Positions 23,000-33,556 are shown, counted from the first letter of the stretch. The stretch: DNA of 64,000 nucleotides from Anastatus disparis (GCA_017163975.1 JAFFSR010000301.1:1054001-1118000), one strand, 5' to 3'. The notes: generated by a model not told the origin, from the sequence alone. A program made the numbers and translations.

Positions 23000-23501
23000 A
23001 AAGCTTCTAACAATCAAAAATGGTTGTTTTCAGCTACGGGGCATGGAAAAGGTGCGGTTGATGGCGTCGGTGAATTAGTAAAACACTATGCAACCAGACA
23101 TAATCTTCAAAATTGTCATGTTGAATCAATACAAGATGCAAATGTTTTTGTAAAAAAAGTTCAACCTAACACTGACGCTATTAAATTAATCTTACTGCCA
23201 AAAGAAGATATTGAAGTTTTTAGGCAAAGCAAAATAAAAGAGTGGCTTAAGACCCCTAAATTGGCCGGCATTCAAAAAACCCACGTATGGAAAGTAAAAG
23301 TAGGGACAAAGAAAAAATTGTATATGGCTCGAACTGCTGCTCATCCTTTCACAAAATTATTAAATAAAGAGAAAAAAAAGAAAAGAAAAATTACGTCAAA
23401 GAAGAATGTGCGCAATAAGAAAAAGTCCAAAACTCATAAGAAAGGAAAAAAAAATAGAACTTTTTTTTTACATAATTTCTCATACTTAACGCAAAATTTA
23501 T

Positions 23502-23553
<52 letters not shown>

Positions 23554-23647
23554 GCACAAACCCTTTGAGTTGCATAAAAGCTATGTACGTACAAATATAT
23601 ATATATCTAAAATGCGCTTACTCCTGAAATATTTGTTGTATCTATGA
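23000..23647 (+). CDS. HGKG-type lysine-rich ORF, right palindrome copy
   Basis: An ATG at 23000 gives MKKASNNQKWLFSATGHGKG then AVDGVGELVKHYATRHNLQN. The body is the same as the left copy, with a Lys-rich tail and a Tyr-Ile run from a (TA)n repeat. WLFSATGHGKGAVDG is the conserved core of a poorly described, transposon-linked family. The open frame can be followed further upstream to about 22886, but there it reads the left arm and is probably accidental. A GTTGTTTTCAG before GCTACGGGG suggests an exon boundary, so the real exon may start at about 23033. No nuclease or transposase catalytic residues can be assigned. Both copies together make a head-to-head ORF pair. Confidence 0.5.
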
Positions 23648-24834
23648 AGTATTTACATTTATGTAAATATGAAAATTTTTTTCTCAATTTTTTTTATATT
23701 TCTTACTAAACCAAAATATTCCAAATTCCACACCGATGAAAATATAGGTCTTAAGGCCACCTATCCATAAAAAAAATTTGAGACAAAAAAAAATGGCTTT
23801 TTTGAGAAAAATGCATTTTTTATTTTTTACAAAAAGTGCAATTGCACTTCCGTTTTTTTGTTAAAAAAAATAAAAGACGGTGGAATTAAAAGAGCATCCT
23901 CTGTAGCATTGAACGAGCCTAAATTCATTCATAAAGATCACTACAGGGATAAAAACGATTAAAAAAAAAAAAAAAAAATTTCGATTTTTGAGAATTGAAA
24001 ATTTATAAGTTATTTTTAAAAAGTGTATAAAAACTGCATTTTTGATGATATTAAAAAATAAAAAAATACGTATACGCTTATTTTCAAAGTAGAATAATAT
24101 AAAAAATTTTTAAGCAGTTCAGAGAGATAGGTGCAGTCGGTCTGCATGATTTGAGATGGAATCAGTCATATTTCATATATTTTCCTATCTTTATAATTGA
24201 CTATTAACAAAAATTTAATATTAAATAAATAATTTTTTAAGATTTTATTTTATAAAATTTATGTTAAAACGATATTAGTAAAAATATTTTTATATCATGT
24301 AATGATAATTTTTCAAATGAGGTAATTTGATATATTTTAAAAATTAATATGTTTCTCTTAATAAAAATATTATTGCTTTAATGGAATACATTTGAATATA
24401 TTTAATTGCTAACAATTTTTATACTAATGACAATTCATTTAAATACAAACACGTGTACAAACGAGAATGTAATTAAGGTTAAATGTATGTTATTTATAAA
24501 AAATTGTTAACAAGTAATTTTTTAAATAATATATTTTTATAAAAACTAATTATAATACTTTATTCTCTGAATCATAACTGGATAAAATTTTAATTTAATA
24601 AATAAAGTTATACAATTATAAATATATAATATTGATATAACTGTTCATCAAACGAAATTATTATCTTCTTAAGATATATATATATATTAAAAAAATAATT
24701 ATTACAATAGATTGTAGCCCACATAGCACCGAAACTTTCGGGAAGCTTTTAGGAAGCTTCCATAAAAGGTTCGAAAACTTCCCGGAAGCTTCCATGTAAG
24801 CTTCCTGGAAGCGTAAAATATCCCGCGCACTTTT

Positions 24835-25024
24835 CGATTTTTGAGAATTGAAAATTTATAAGTCATTTTTAAAAAGTACATAAAAACTGCATTTTTGATG
24901 ATATTGAAAAATAAAAAAATACGTATACGCTTATTTTTAAAGTAGAATAATATAAAAAATTTTTAAGCAGTTCGGAGAGATAGGTGCAGTCGGTCTGCAT
25001 GATTTGAGATGGAATCGGTCATAT
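24835..25024. repeat. 190-bp direct duplicate of palindrome-arm sequence
   Basis: From CGATTTTTGAGAATTGAAAA to GATGGAATCGGTCAT this copies 23979-24172 in the same orientation with a handful of substitutions. It abuts the outer edge of the right palindrome arm. The shared segment ends in GATGGAATC(A/G)GTCAT, inverted at about 20126 in the left arm, suggesting it is one terminus of the underlying element. Confidence 0.75.
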
Positions 25025-26504
25025 GAATAAATTTTTCTCATTAGGTCTATAATTATGAATTTATATTTATGAACTGTCTAGATATAAGTAAAATTTCCCA
25101 TAAAAAAGTAAACATTTCAAAAGAAAATTTACTTATTATTTGCAAAACACTTATTATAAATGCGGAAAAAAATATTGTTCTGTAATACCACTCTAAAATT
25201 TGTATTAAATATGATAATTGGAAGTACAATTATTTCATTATGTTGCCAAAGTTTAATTATATTTCACTATAAGGAGATATAAAACGGACACTGAATACAA
25301 CTGTCTTTTCATTTAACTGTGATATTTGTCTTTTCATTCTATTGCTAAATTTCCATAAAAGGAATGTATTAACTTGTGGTATCTACCATGATGATTATTT
25401 ATTCGAATTTTCAAACTAATCCAATCATTAGTTTTCAAGATAATTAGATTTCTGATCCCAAATAGAAAAATTTTAATAAATAATATTGGAACTCAAACTT
25501 CTCAATAACCAAAGAATAAATTTATTTAAAAATTTAACTGAATAATCTTCGTGATAAATACTATATGTTAATGCATCTCTTTATTCGAAATTTTGAAATA
25601 CAATCGAAATATAGTCAATACTTATGGGTGCAAGTGTAGTGTCCATTTTACATCTCCTTAAATAATTTATACTTATAGAATTTATTAAATAGTTATATTA
25701 TTTTATCAAATACATTTCCAACTTAAATAATTAATTTCATGTTAAAACTGGAATTAATTAGCATTCAATTCCAGGAGTTATTTTAAAAATTTAACATTAT
25801 TCAAAGTTATTAAAAATTTATTCATAAAAAGTATTCCCGTATCAAAATTTCAAAATTCTATTAATTTAATTTTTTATTCTATACATTAGAAAATTAGTTT
25901 GGATGTCGAAATTTTTTTGTAATGTATAACATATATATATATATATATTATCTTATGGTAAAATATTTTATCATCGTGTATGAAAATTATTTTGTAAAAG
26001 TAGAATAATACTGTGAAAAAATAAATAATTATAAGAAAATATTGAAAACTGTAAATAACAATAAAAAAGCGTTAGGCTGGAGATAAATAATGATTGTTTA
26101 TTTTCATTTATACATTTTTTAAATGTAGATACTGCAAATATCCATAAACAACTGTAAATAAATTGAAGAATACAATTATTAGAAATAACTCAAAATAATT
26201 TTTATTTTAGTTCTTTTTATAACATACTTTTCTTAATGATTATATAGATATATATAAATATATAGTTGCCGAAAATGACCATTTTTTTACCGTTATATTA
26301 TTTTTACAAATTATATTATTATTTCTTTATCACATTACAATTAATTCGTGGCATTTTTCATAATTTCTTTTATTTTTCAGCTTTTGAAAGTAAAAAAGCA
26401 GTAAATTAAATTAGTTAATATAAAAGCCATTCTATTGTAAATATCTTTTAAAATAGTTCATTAAAAATTAATCAAAATTCTTAAAAGAATTTCAATTTTC
26501 AATA
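25024..26504. other. AT-rich spacer with one TTAA MITE
   Basis: No gene recognised. Contains the MITE at 25273-25657, short TA runs near 25930 and 26250, and otherwise featureless AT-rich sequence leading into the Ulp1-type protease frame. The Helitron 5' boundary may lie here but cannot be placed. Confidence 0.4.
25273..25657. mobile_element. GTAGTGTCC-family MITE, copy 1
   Basis: The ends GGAGATATAAAACGGACAC and the inverse of GTGTCCATTTTACATCTCC are flanked by ATAA (25269) and TTAA (25658-25661). Same family as 56633-57006, and a partial copy at about 17640-17877 sharing GAGTACAGGTGTAGTGTC. About 380 bp, non-coding. A degenerate TTAA duplication suggests piggyBac-like mobilisation. Confidence 0.65.
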
Positions 26505-27140
26505 ATGATTTTGACTGAGAAAGATAAATTGATTGTTAAAGGACAGGGATTGTATAGTGGAATTGCTTCTATGTTAACTGATATTCATATAAGAGAATTT
26601 AATAATATTTTGAACCAGTGCACCTTATTAAACATGCAATCAACTTTACTAATTCAAAAACCACAATATATTCATTCAGTACTGATTGATGGAGAATTCA
26701 AACAGTTATTATTTTACTGAAATTTAGAAAAAGGTCACTGGATTTGTATGTATTATAATAATAAAATAATTCATATATATGACAGTTTAAATTTTGAATA
26801 TCTACAAGATAAGCATAAGATTTACATAAACAGATTATTTCCAAACAAATCGGAATTGAGCATAGTATTCGAAACAGTACAATCACAAACAAATAATTAT
26901 GATTGCGGCGTTTTTGCAATTGCTTTTGCTGTTGCAATACTTTATAATTTATGTCCATGTTTTTTAAGATATGATGTTTCTTAAATGCGATTACATTTAT
27001 CAAGAATTTTTGAAACGCAACAAATAAGAATGTTTCTAGTTTTACAAAATTATAACAATGCAAATATGAATTACGATAATCCACCAGACATGATGAGGAG
27101 GAGTTTTAATCATGAGCAATGTCTAAATCAAATACCATAA
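26505..27140 (+). pseudogene. Ulp1/C48-type cysteine protease, linked to the Helitron
   Basis: One frame from ATG 26505 to TAA 27138-27140 is interrupted by TGA 26718-26720 and TAA 26982-26984. The SUMO-protease-like catalytic set is visible: His in KGHWICMYY, Asp in IHIYDSLN, Gln in ETVQSQTNN and Cys in YDCGVFAIAFA. Short Ulp1-like domains of this kind accompany Helitron- and Maverick-type elements in insects, presumably processing the element's proteins. Here it precedes Helitron N-terminal sequence on the same strand and shares its AT-rich codon use, so I assign it to that element. An independent gene cannot be excluded. Confidence 0.65.
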
Positions 27141-27159
27141 AATTCAGATTTCGCCGAGC

Positions 27160-27480
27160 TTGAACTTTAAAAAAAACTCACAAATGCATTTATTGGCAGA
27201 ACAAAAAAAGATCATGGGAATGTATCGTAAACAAAAGAATTTGAATCATGAAACAATTTTGATTGAAATTGACAATAACATTTCAGATACAAATTTTTTA
27301 AAACCAGATGATGATATAATGGAAATCGATGACATCCACTTAAATTATAACAATGATAAAATCAGGACTGTTGAGATTAAATTAAATGAAGAAAAAAAAG
27401 AATCAAAAGAAATAGATGAAGAAGAAGCTTTTTTTGTAACAGGACTTAATATTAAAATGATAACAGAACAATCACATTAA
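27160..27480 (+). CDS. Acidic Helitron-linked ORF fragment
   Basis: A 106-codon frame (non-ATG opening at 27160; first ATG at 27184) ends at TAA 27478-27480. It is acidic and Asn/Lys-rich, with ILIEIDNNISDTNFLKPDDD and a run of Glu (KKESKEIDEEE). No domain recognised. It lies between the protease and the Lys-rich repeats of the presumed Helitron N-terminus and is probably part of that polyprotein. Confidence 0.35.
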   Translation: MNFKKNSQMHLLAEQKKIMGMYRKQKNLNHETILIEIDNNISDTNFLKPDDDIMEIDDIHLNYNNDKIRTVEIKLNEEKKESKEIDEEEAFFVTGLNIKMITEQSH

Positions 27481-27489
27481 TATAAAGAA

Positions 27490-27715
27490 AATTCAGAAAA
27501 AGACATTATTATGTAAATGCAAGAAAAAAAAATAATGATAAATTAGAACTAAGACGTGTTCAAGAAGGTTTACGAAAGAAAAAAGCTTATATAAAAATGA
27601 AAAAAGGACAACCAAATAAATATAAACAGAAATTATAAAATACTAAAATAACTTAATTGCAATTCAAAGGAAAAATAAGTACTGATAAATTGGAACAAAT
27701 ACGTGCGAATGAGGC
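27490..27715 (+). pseudogene. Helitron lysine-rich repeat region, first part
   Basis: Short frames read KKAYIKMKKGQPNKYKQKL and GKISTDKLEQIRANEA, the first units of a coding repeat that resumes at 29580 after two insertions. TTAA at 27716 marks the first insertion. Confidence 0.5.
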
Positions 27716-28102
27716 TTAAGAGCAGGCCGGATTCGCTGTCCTTGTCTAATTGGCATTTTTGTTATTTACTCAAGTTTTAATCGGTGTATCTTCAAATTAA
27801 AGGTCGAGCGCAATAGATATTATTATTATGATAATGCACAAGAAAAAAAATATCTACCGGTTTGTTTTTGAGAAAAGTAAGTAACGCCAAAGTAAAAGTT
27901 TATGTTTATAATATTTTCGCGTTACTTACTTTTCTCAAAAACAAAGCGGTAGATTTTTTTTTTTGTGCATAGATGTTCATAATAATAATATCTATTGCGC
28001 TCGACCTCTAGTTTGAAGATACACCGATTAAAACTTGAGTAAATAACAAACAACTCAATTGTTACTCGGTCGGTATCAGGTTCTACTCCGGCCTACCGTT
28101 AA
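27716..28102. mobile_element. TTAA-flanked foldback element (387 bp including duplications)
   Basis: TTAA at 27716-27719 and 28099-28102 flanks sequence starting GAGCAGGCCGGA and ending TCCGGCCTACCG. Almost the whole element is an inverted repeat (ACTCAAGTTTTAATCGGTGT with its inverse; GTTACTTACTTTTCTCAAAA with its inverse) with a loop near 27900. It splits a Lys-rich coding repeat; without it the sequence resembles the other units. TTAA suggests piggyBac-type mobilisation. Confidence 0.75.
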
Positions 28103-29345
28103 CATAAGAAAGAAGCTTATATAAAAGTTGAAGAAAAACAACCGAAAAAACGCTGCCAAGTGCTTTGGCGGAATGCTTTCTCATAGAGCTCTTTAGGTTT
28201 TATTAATTTTTTTATATTTATTCGAATGTGATTTTAATATAAAAAAATTGTCTAACATTAATATTTATTTATAAATTTGTACTTTAAAAGAACGATGACA
28301 ACGAATTCTCAAAATGAATTTTCAAAATGCTCTAAAATTATAACTTTGCTAAGAAAAAAAGTTTTCCAAAGCTTGTTTCATTAAGGCAATAACGAATAAT
28401 TTTCATAATAATTTTATAGCAAATCTATCGAATGGTTTTAGTGTAATATAAAAAAAAAATAAAAAATAAACATTTTTTCAAAATTTTCAAAATTTTCTTA
28501 AATTGAAACTGCGCTAAGGAAATAAGTTTTCCAAAGCTTATTTCCTTTAGACAATAGCGAATAACTTGCATAAAAATTTTGGAGCAAATCAATCGAATGG
28601 TTTTCGTAAAATAATAAAATAATATAAAATAAGAACTTTTTTAAAAATTTCCAAAATGCTCTAAAATTAATAGTATGCCAAGAAAATCAGTTTTCAAATG
28701 TTTTTATTATTTTAACAGTAGCGAATAATTTCTATACAAATTTTTAAACAAATTCTTAGAGTAGTTTACGTAAGACCCAAAAAAAATGAAAAATTTTTTT
28801 AAAAAATTTTCAAAATTCTCTTAAATTAAAACTGCGCTAAGAAAAAAAGTTTTCCAAAGCTTGTTTTATTAAGGCAATAACGAATAATTTGCATAATGAT
28901 TTTAGAGCAAATCTAACGAATGGTTTTTGTGTAATATAAAAAAAATGAAAAATAAACATTTTTTCAAAAATTTTCTAAATGCTCTGAAATTAAAACTGCG
29001 CTGAAGAAATGAGTTTTCCAAAGCTAATTTTCCTCAGACAATAGCGAATAACTTGCATACAACTTTTGGAGCAAATCTATCAAATGGTTTTCATAAAATA
29101 AAAGAGAAGTGGAAAAAAAATTTTTTTTTCAAAATTTTCAAATTGCTCTAAAATTAAAAGTGCGCTAAGAAAATCAGTTAGTAAAAGTTTTTCTTCTTTT
29201 GGCAATCGCCAATAATGTCCGTACAAATTTTCAAGAAAATTCTTCGAGTAGTTTACGTAAAATACCAAAAAAATGAAAAATCAAAATTTTTTTAAAATTA
29301 TTAAAATGGCTCTGAAAAACTGAGCTAATCAAATCAATTTTCAAT

Positions 29346-29362
29346 ATCTCCCCCCCCCCCCC
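29346..29362. repeat. Poly-C homopolymer
   Basis: Run of C's in very AT-rich DNA, immediately followed by CAGTTAGAC. Confidence 0.9.
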
Positions 29363-29446
29363 CAGTTAGACAAAAAAATAAATTGCATGCAAAATTTAAA
29401 GCAAATCCATCGAGTAGTTCTCGAGATATTTTTGGCGTACTGAAAT

Positions 29447-29485
29447 CATACACACACATACACACACACACACATACATACAGAC
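29447..29485. repeat. CA/CATA microsatellite
   Basis: ATACACACACATACACACAC followed by further CA units and ATACATACAGACA. Confidence 0.85.
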
Positions 29486-29579
29486 ATTTTCTGAAAACCA
29501 CTTTTTTCGACTCCCTGAGTCTAAATATGTACAAATTAATGAAAAGATAGAAAAAATTTTTTTTTATCGATACAATGCT

Positions 29580-30086
29580 TTCTGTATGAGAAAGCAAAAT
29601 ATGAAGAAAAATTAGAAAATACTAAAATAACAATATTGAAATTCAAGAAAAAAATAAGTACTGATAAATTGGAACAAATACGTACGAATGAGGTTTTGTG
29701 CAAGAAACAAGCTTTTATAAAAATTAAAGAAAAATATAAAGAAAAATTAGAAATTACTAAGACAACAAAATTTAAATTCAAGGAAAAAATGAATATTGAT
29801 AAATTGGAACAAATACGTGCGAATGAAGCTTTACGTAAAAAAAAGATTATATAAAGATTAAAGAAAAAGAATCCAATAAATATGAAGATAAATTAAAATT
29901 TACTAGAATAACAAAAATGAAATCAAAGATAAAAAAGGGTAGTGATAAAATGGAACAAATACGTACAAATGAAGCTGCACGTAAGAAAAAAGCTTACATC
30001 AAAATGAAAGAAGAACAACCAAATAAATATAAAATAAATTGAAAATATTAAAATATAAAAACTAAAATCAATTGAAAATGGAGATA
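29580..30086 (+). pseudogene. Helitron lysine-rich coding repeats, second part
   Basis: Four diverged units of about 40-45 codons each encode variants of KISTDKLEQIRTNEVLCKK, then KAYIKMKE and a K/N-rich link. The first two are open (29636-29854); later units have small indels and stops. Repeated charged helices of this kind precede the Rep domain in some Helitrons. The LTR element is inserted at 30087-30091, after which related sequence resumes at 43139. Confidence 0.6.
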
Positions 30087-30091
30087 CTAAT

Positions 30092-31229
30092 TGTTATTCC
30101 GGTCACCTTAAATAGGTTTACTCGGACATGCGTCTGTTTGGGATATTTCTTGTTGGTATTGTTAAATATTTTTTATTTTTAAAAGCCTGCGGGATCGAGG
30201 AGCTTAATCACTTACCTTGTCTTAACTGCTGGCTGCGTGGTCGAAAGCAAAGGAGTTTATCTACTTAATAAACTTTACACTGAAGGGCGCAGTGCTCCTC
30301 TCTGGTTGCCCGCTTGTTAATTATTTAGGAACTGGATTAATGGCACTTATGTTCGCAGAGATTATTTTTGTATATTTTTGTAAATGATATTTATTTTATT
30401 TTATTACAAATGTTATACAAGCTATTGATAAGTGAATCGCGCAGATTTACAATAATAAATCGGAAGAAACCTCGTTGGTATTTTTATTTATTTTTATTTG
30501 AAAATAAAATAGGAAATATTTTTTTTATTAACACACTTTTTCCCCTAGCAGTAAGTTGTATAAAAATCGCGTTTTTATTGAACTGACTTGTTAAAATAAG
30601 CGCGCGACTAAATTAAGTTATTTCGCTTGTAATTAAATTTAAGAAGGAAATAAAGCGCGAGTTACAAGTTTTTATTGTTACGATTTTACACTTGATTTAA
30701 GTGCAAGTCGAAAAAGGTGTTACCCTTGCGAGGTCTAACTGCGGACTGACTGACAATAAATCTTTTTTGTTGCAAGGTAGATGCGAATTTTGAAGAAGAA
30801 AAGAGATAAAAGATATAACTTGCTAAAATTTTAAAAGAGTCACATTGGCCAATTCGGCCGTGAGAAGCTCTCCAAAGTCTCAGATTTTTTGACAGAGGAT
30901 ATCTTTTTATCGCGCCTAAAAATGCTGAATAGCATTCGCGCCTCGCTAACTGACTTGGTTTTACGAATATAAAGAGACTTAAAATTATTCCTTAATACTA
31001 ACTATCCAATATAAAATTTATTTTATTTTATTTTTATTAATACATGTTTAAAAAAATATATGTTGTCCGGAGAATGAACTGCAAATATTGCATGTTTATA
31101 TGCATGCATAATGTATATGCGTATATATAATTATATACATGTACGCACATGTATATGTATAACAAAAGGTTAAAAAAAATTAAAATGAAAAATGATTTTT
31201 CATACATCCGTGATTATGCGGATGTAACA
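30092..31229 (-). repeat. 3' LTR of the Gypsy element
   Basis: In minus sense it begins TGTTACATCCGCATAATCAC and ends GGTGACCGGAATAACA. It matches the 5' LTR closely over at least 1 kb; a TA/CATG-rich segment at about 31080-31185 is missing from the other copy. Confidence 0.88.
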
Positions 31230-31245
31230 CCCCCACCGTGAAAAC
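31230..31245 (-). promoter_or_regulatory. Candidate polypurine tract
   Basis: Minus strand reads CACGGTGGGGGTG immediately before the 3' LTR; the purine-rich GGTGGGGGTG is placed where plus-strand DNA synthesis is primed. Confidence 0.5.
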
Positions 31246-31321
31246 AAAGCAATAAGATTTTGGGGTTCCCAACAGTTTGAGCTCGATGTCTCGGATGGTT
31301 TTTCTTGATGGTGGCATAGAG

Positions 31322-33232
31322 TTAGATCTGCTGAGTCCTCTTCTTTGCGGATTCATTGATTCCGTTGACCCGGTGGCTGGAACACGGAACGTGTTCTGAT
31401 GTTTTATTCTTCTCTGTACGTTCGGGCTTAGCCAGGCTCGTAAGCAAATGTGTTATCGAGCCGAAAATGGCTCCAAGAAGTCTTGTACTCCATCCATATA
31501 ACGTGTATAGAGTGTATCCGCGGATTATGGTGTCGAAGACTAGTTTGATTACTTGGCATATCAGGATAATCATTAATATTCTTGCCGAGATTCGGCCAAA
31601 TTTTTGAAACCCGTCCCGCATTTTGTTAAGTGCGGATTCCATCATTGTTTCCATTTCTTCTGGCGTCAACAGGTTGTTAAACTTTACAGAGCGCGTCCTT
31701 GCTTCTCTGTCGTTAAGCCGTCTTGCTATTGCTTCTAGCGTCGCAGACTTTTCGGCTGGAAAGATCGAATGTTCGCGTAGATTTTGCAGGTCTCCCGGTG
31801 TGTATATTCCATTTTCCAAGACTTCTGAGATGCTGGCGTGTTTCCAGGTCGGTTGGACAAATGGTTTTAGGGTTTGCGGTAGGTTTACCTCCGTTGCTGT
31901 AAGATGAATCTTAAACCATTTCTCGCTGATTTTGAAGATACTTGGTATAAGTGTATTGCAATCTCTAACCGTTCCTATTTGTGCTAGCACCTTGCTCATA
32001 GGTTTGGCGAAGTAAGCTTCGTCATCGCAAGTCACTGGTACTTCGTAGTAGCATTGTTCCGTTTTTCTTATTTTGCAGGATCGTGGTAAACATTGAATGA
32101 TGTGGGTGACTTCTCCAGCTGCTATGGCTAAATAACCTTGCTTCTTCATGACTTTCATGGCAAAAAGGTCTGGGTTTGAGAACGCCAGAGGTAGAGCATT
32201 TTCTATGATTTGCTTCTCCAATATACATCGGTGCAGGACTATGTCACGATATAGTGATCCTAGTTGTTTATCGAGATGTCTTTCGAGATTCATTATTTTT
32301 GCGTTGAAATATGTAGTAAGGATGATATCTGGTACCTCTAAGCTTTTTCGGGTGGTGAATGATTTGCCTCTTGTGGTTTCTAAAATGAATAGTTCTGTTT
32401 GATTCGTTTTAATTAATTTATATCCGCATAGCATCTCTTCTCCAGTTTTGGTTAGACCAAAATTTATCTTCCCAGTTGAATTACCAAAATAGATAACAGG
32501 AGGGTTCGTATTGTTATCAACCATACGTGTCCCTATACCTTCATATAGGATGGTGAATTCATCGAGCTTACATGTGGATCCCATTACTGGGGTCCAGAAA
32601 ATGCAGCTTTCTTCCTCATCAATGCATCTACCGTTGGTGTAGCTGCATCGAGTTCCGGTGCTTAGGATCACCATATTCTTTTTTTTATCTACGGTGACCT
32701 CGTAGTCTGTTGCTTTGATCTCCAGCTTCGCAGTTACGACTACTTTTTCGTATTCATATCCATTATCATTGTAAGTTGTACCCTCACAATATCCGTTCGC
32801 ATCCAATCTTCCGGCGACTGTGACAGTCCTTCTATTGGTCGCGATCACCAATAGATTATTTATTACAAAGCGTCCATATTTATATTGGCCATACCTAACG
32901 AGATCTTTGCATGCTTCTCTCGTTGCCAACTCCATAAATGTGGTAGAGCCTCCTTTTACTTTTGAGTTGTGCGAATGCATACCGCAATACGTAATTTCCT
33001 GCTCTACCTTTATTCTACATTGGTAAGCTCGGACCTTGAAATATTGAGTATGTTGCAGCAGCTGAAGGTATATTTCTTCTTCAGCAGGTTCTGCGTCGGA
33101 TAGCACGCAGTCTCCGACTTCTGTAAGTGCTATAGTTGTTATGTTGAGGGCGGCAGATCCGCATTCATATGTCGTAAAAGTGATGGCGACTCGAATATAA
33201 GTGTACAAAAAGGACATTAATTTGCAGTTCAT
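31322..33232 (-). CDS. env: Envelope glycoprotein, chuvirus-like, intact
   Basis: An uninterrupted 636-codon frame. A weakly hydrophobic N-terminus could act as a signal peptide. The ectodomain is Cys-rich with YCGMHSH near residue 83, several NxT/S sites and paired Cys throughout. A hydrophobic segment near residues 550-575 (ILMIILICQVIKLVF) is the likely membrane anchor, followed by a charged tail of about 60 residues. The Cys/CGMHSH pattern resembles glycoproteins of chuviruses and the env genes captured from them by insect LTR elements, unlike the baculovirus-F-type env of classic errantiviruses. It would mediate membrane fusion from a spliced RNA. It is the only major gene of the element without a stop. 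Family call by pattern only. Confidence 0.7.
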   Translation of the reverse strand: MNCKLMSFLYTYIRVAITFTTYECGSAALNITTIALTEVGDCVLSDAEPAEEEIYLQLLQHTQYFKVRAYQCRIKVEQEITYCGMHSHNSKVKGGSTTFMELATREACKDLVRYGQYKYGRFVINNLLVIATNRRTVTVAGRLDANGYCEGTTYNDNGYEYEKVVVTAKLEIKATDYEVTVDKKKNMVILSTGTRCSYTNGRCIDEEESCIFWTPVMGSTCKLDEFTILYEGIGTRMVDNNTNPPVIYFGNSTGKINFGLTKTGEEMLCGYKLIKTNQTELFILETTRGKSFTTRKSLEVPDIILTTYFNAKIMNLERHLDKQLGSLYRDIVLHRCILEKQIIENALPLAFSNPDLFAMKVMKKQGYLAIAAGEVTHIIQCLPRSCKIRKTEQCYYEVPVTCDDEAYFAKPMSKVLAQIGTVRDCNTLIPSIFKISEKWFKIHLTATEVNLPQTLKPFVQPTWKHASISEVLENGIYTPGDLQNLREHSIFPAEKSATLEAIARRLNDREARTRSVKFNNLLTPEEMETMMESALNKMRDGFQKFGRISARILMIILICQVIKLVFDTIIRGYTLYTLYGWSTRLLGAIFGSITHLLTSLAKPERTEKNKTSEHVPCSSHRVNGINESAKKRTQQI

Positions 33233-33556
33233 GCTCCTATAACAAAGAAAAATAACTTAAGATTATTCGCAGACTTATTATGCTGATACAGGTATGGTCA
33301 TTATGTTGCGTAGTTACAGTTGATTGAGGTTACAAGCATTTGTACCCAATTACTAAGATAAATTTTAAAGATGCGTGATTTGGTAAAGTGGATTCACCAA
33401 TTTGCTTAAGTTTCGTTATTCGTTATTACATACAAAGAAAAGAAAAATTTGGATATGCATACGTATCACAAAGCAAAGAAATTGAATGGTAAAAAAAAAT
33501 AAATAATACGCAGATTTACGTTAATTATCGTTATGTGTATTCACTTTAAGAAATCT

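Larger units (their letters stand above)
19460..24834. repeat. Giant inverted duplication (about 1.79-kb arms, 68-bp spacer)
   Basis: The left arm 19460-22979 and right arm 23048-24834 are near-identical in inverted orientation, from AAAAGTGCGCGGG at the outer left to CCCGCGCACTTTT at the outer right. Subtracting the 1730-bp CACTG element inserted in the left arm leaves about 1790 bp against 1787 bp. Both arms include the HGKG-type ORF, a TA microsatellite, poly-A/T tracts and the AAGCTTCC terminus. The spacer contains a splice-acceptor-like GTTGTTTTCAG. Very high arm identity implies recent duplication or gene conversion. Confidence 0.85.
28150..29595. mobile_element. Insertion built of about 163-bp higher-order tandem repeats
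   Basis: The ends GCTTTCTCATA (28175) and TATGAGAAAGC (29585-29595) are inverted. The interior holds six units with anchors (CTAAAATTAAAACTGCGCTAAG-type, variable) at 28332, 28498, 28661, 28820, 28984 and 29147. Units 1/4, 2/5 and 3/6 are most alike, so the array is a duplicated three-unit block of about 487 bp. A C-homopolymer (29346-29362) and a CA-rich microsatellite (29447-29485) follow. No gene. Confidence 0.7.

Noticed and set aside
26698..27084. 128-codon ORF antisense to the Ulp1-type protease
   Set aside because: Shadow of a convincing protease frame on the other strand; low-complexity hydrophobic product.
29334..29781. ORFs over the poly-C and CA microsatellites
   Set aside because: Products are runs of Gly or Cys-Val from simple repeats.
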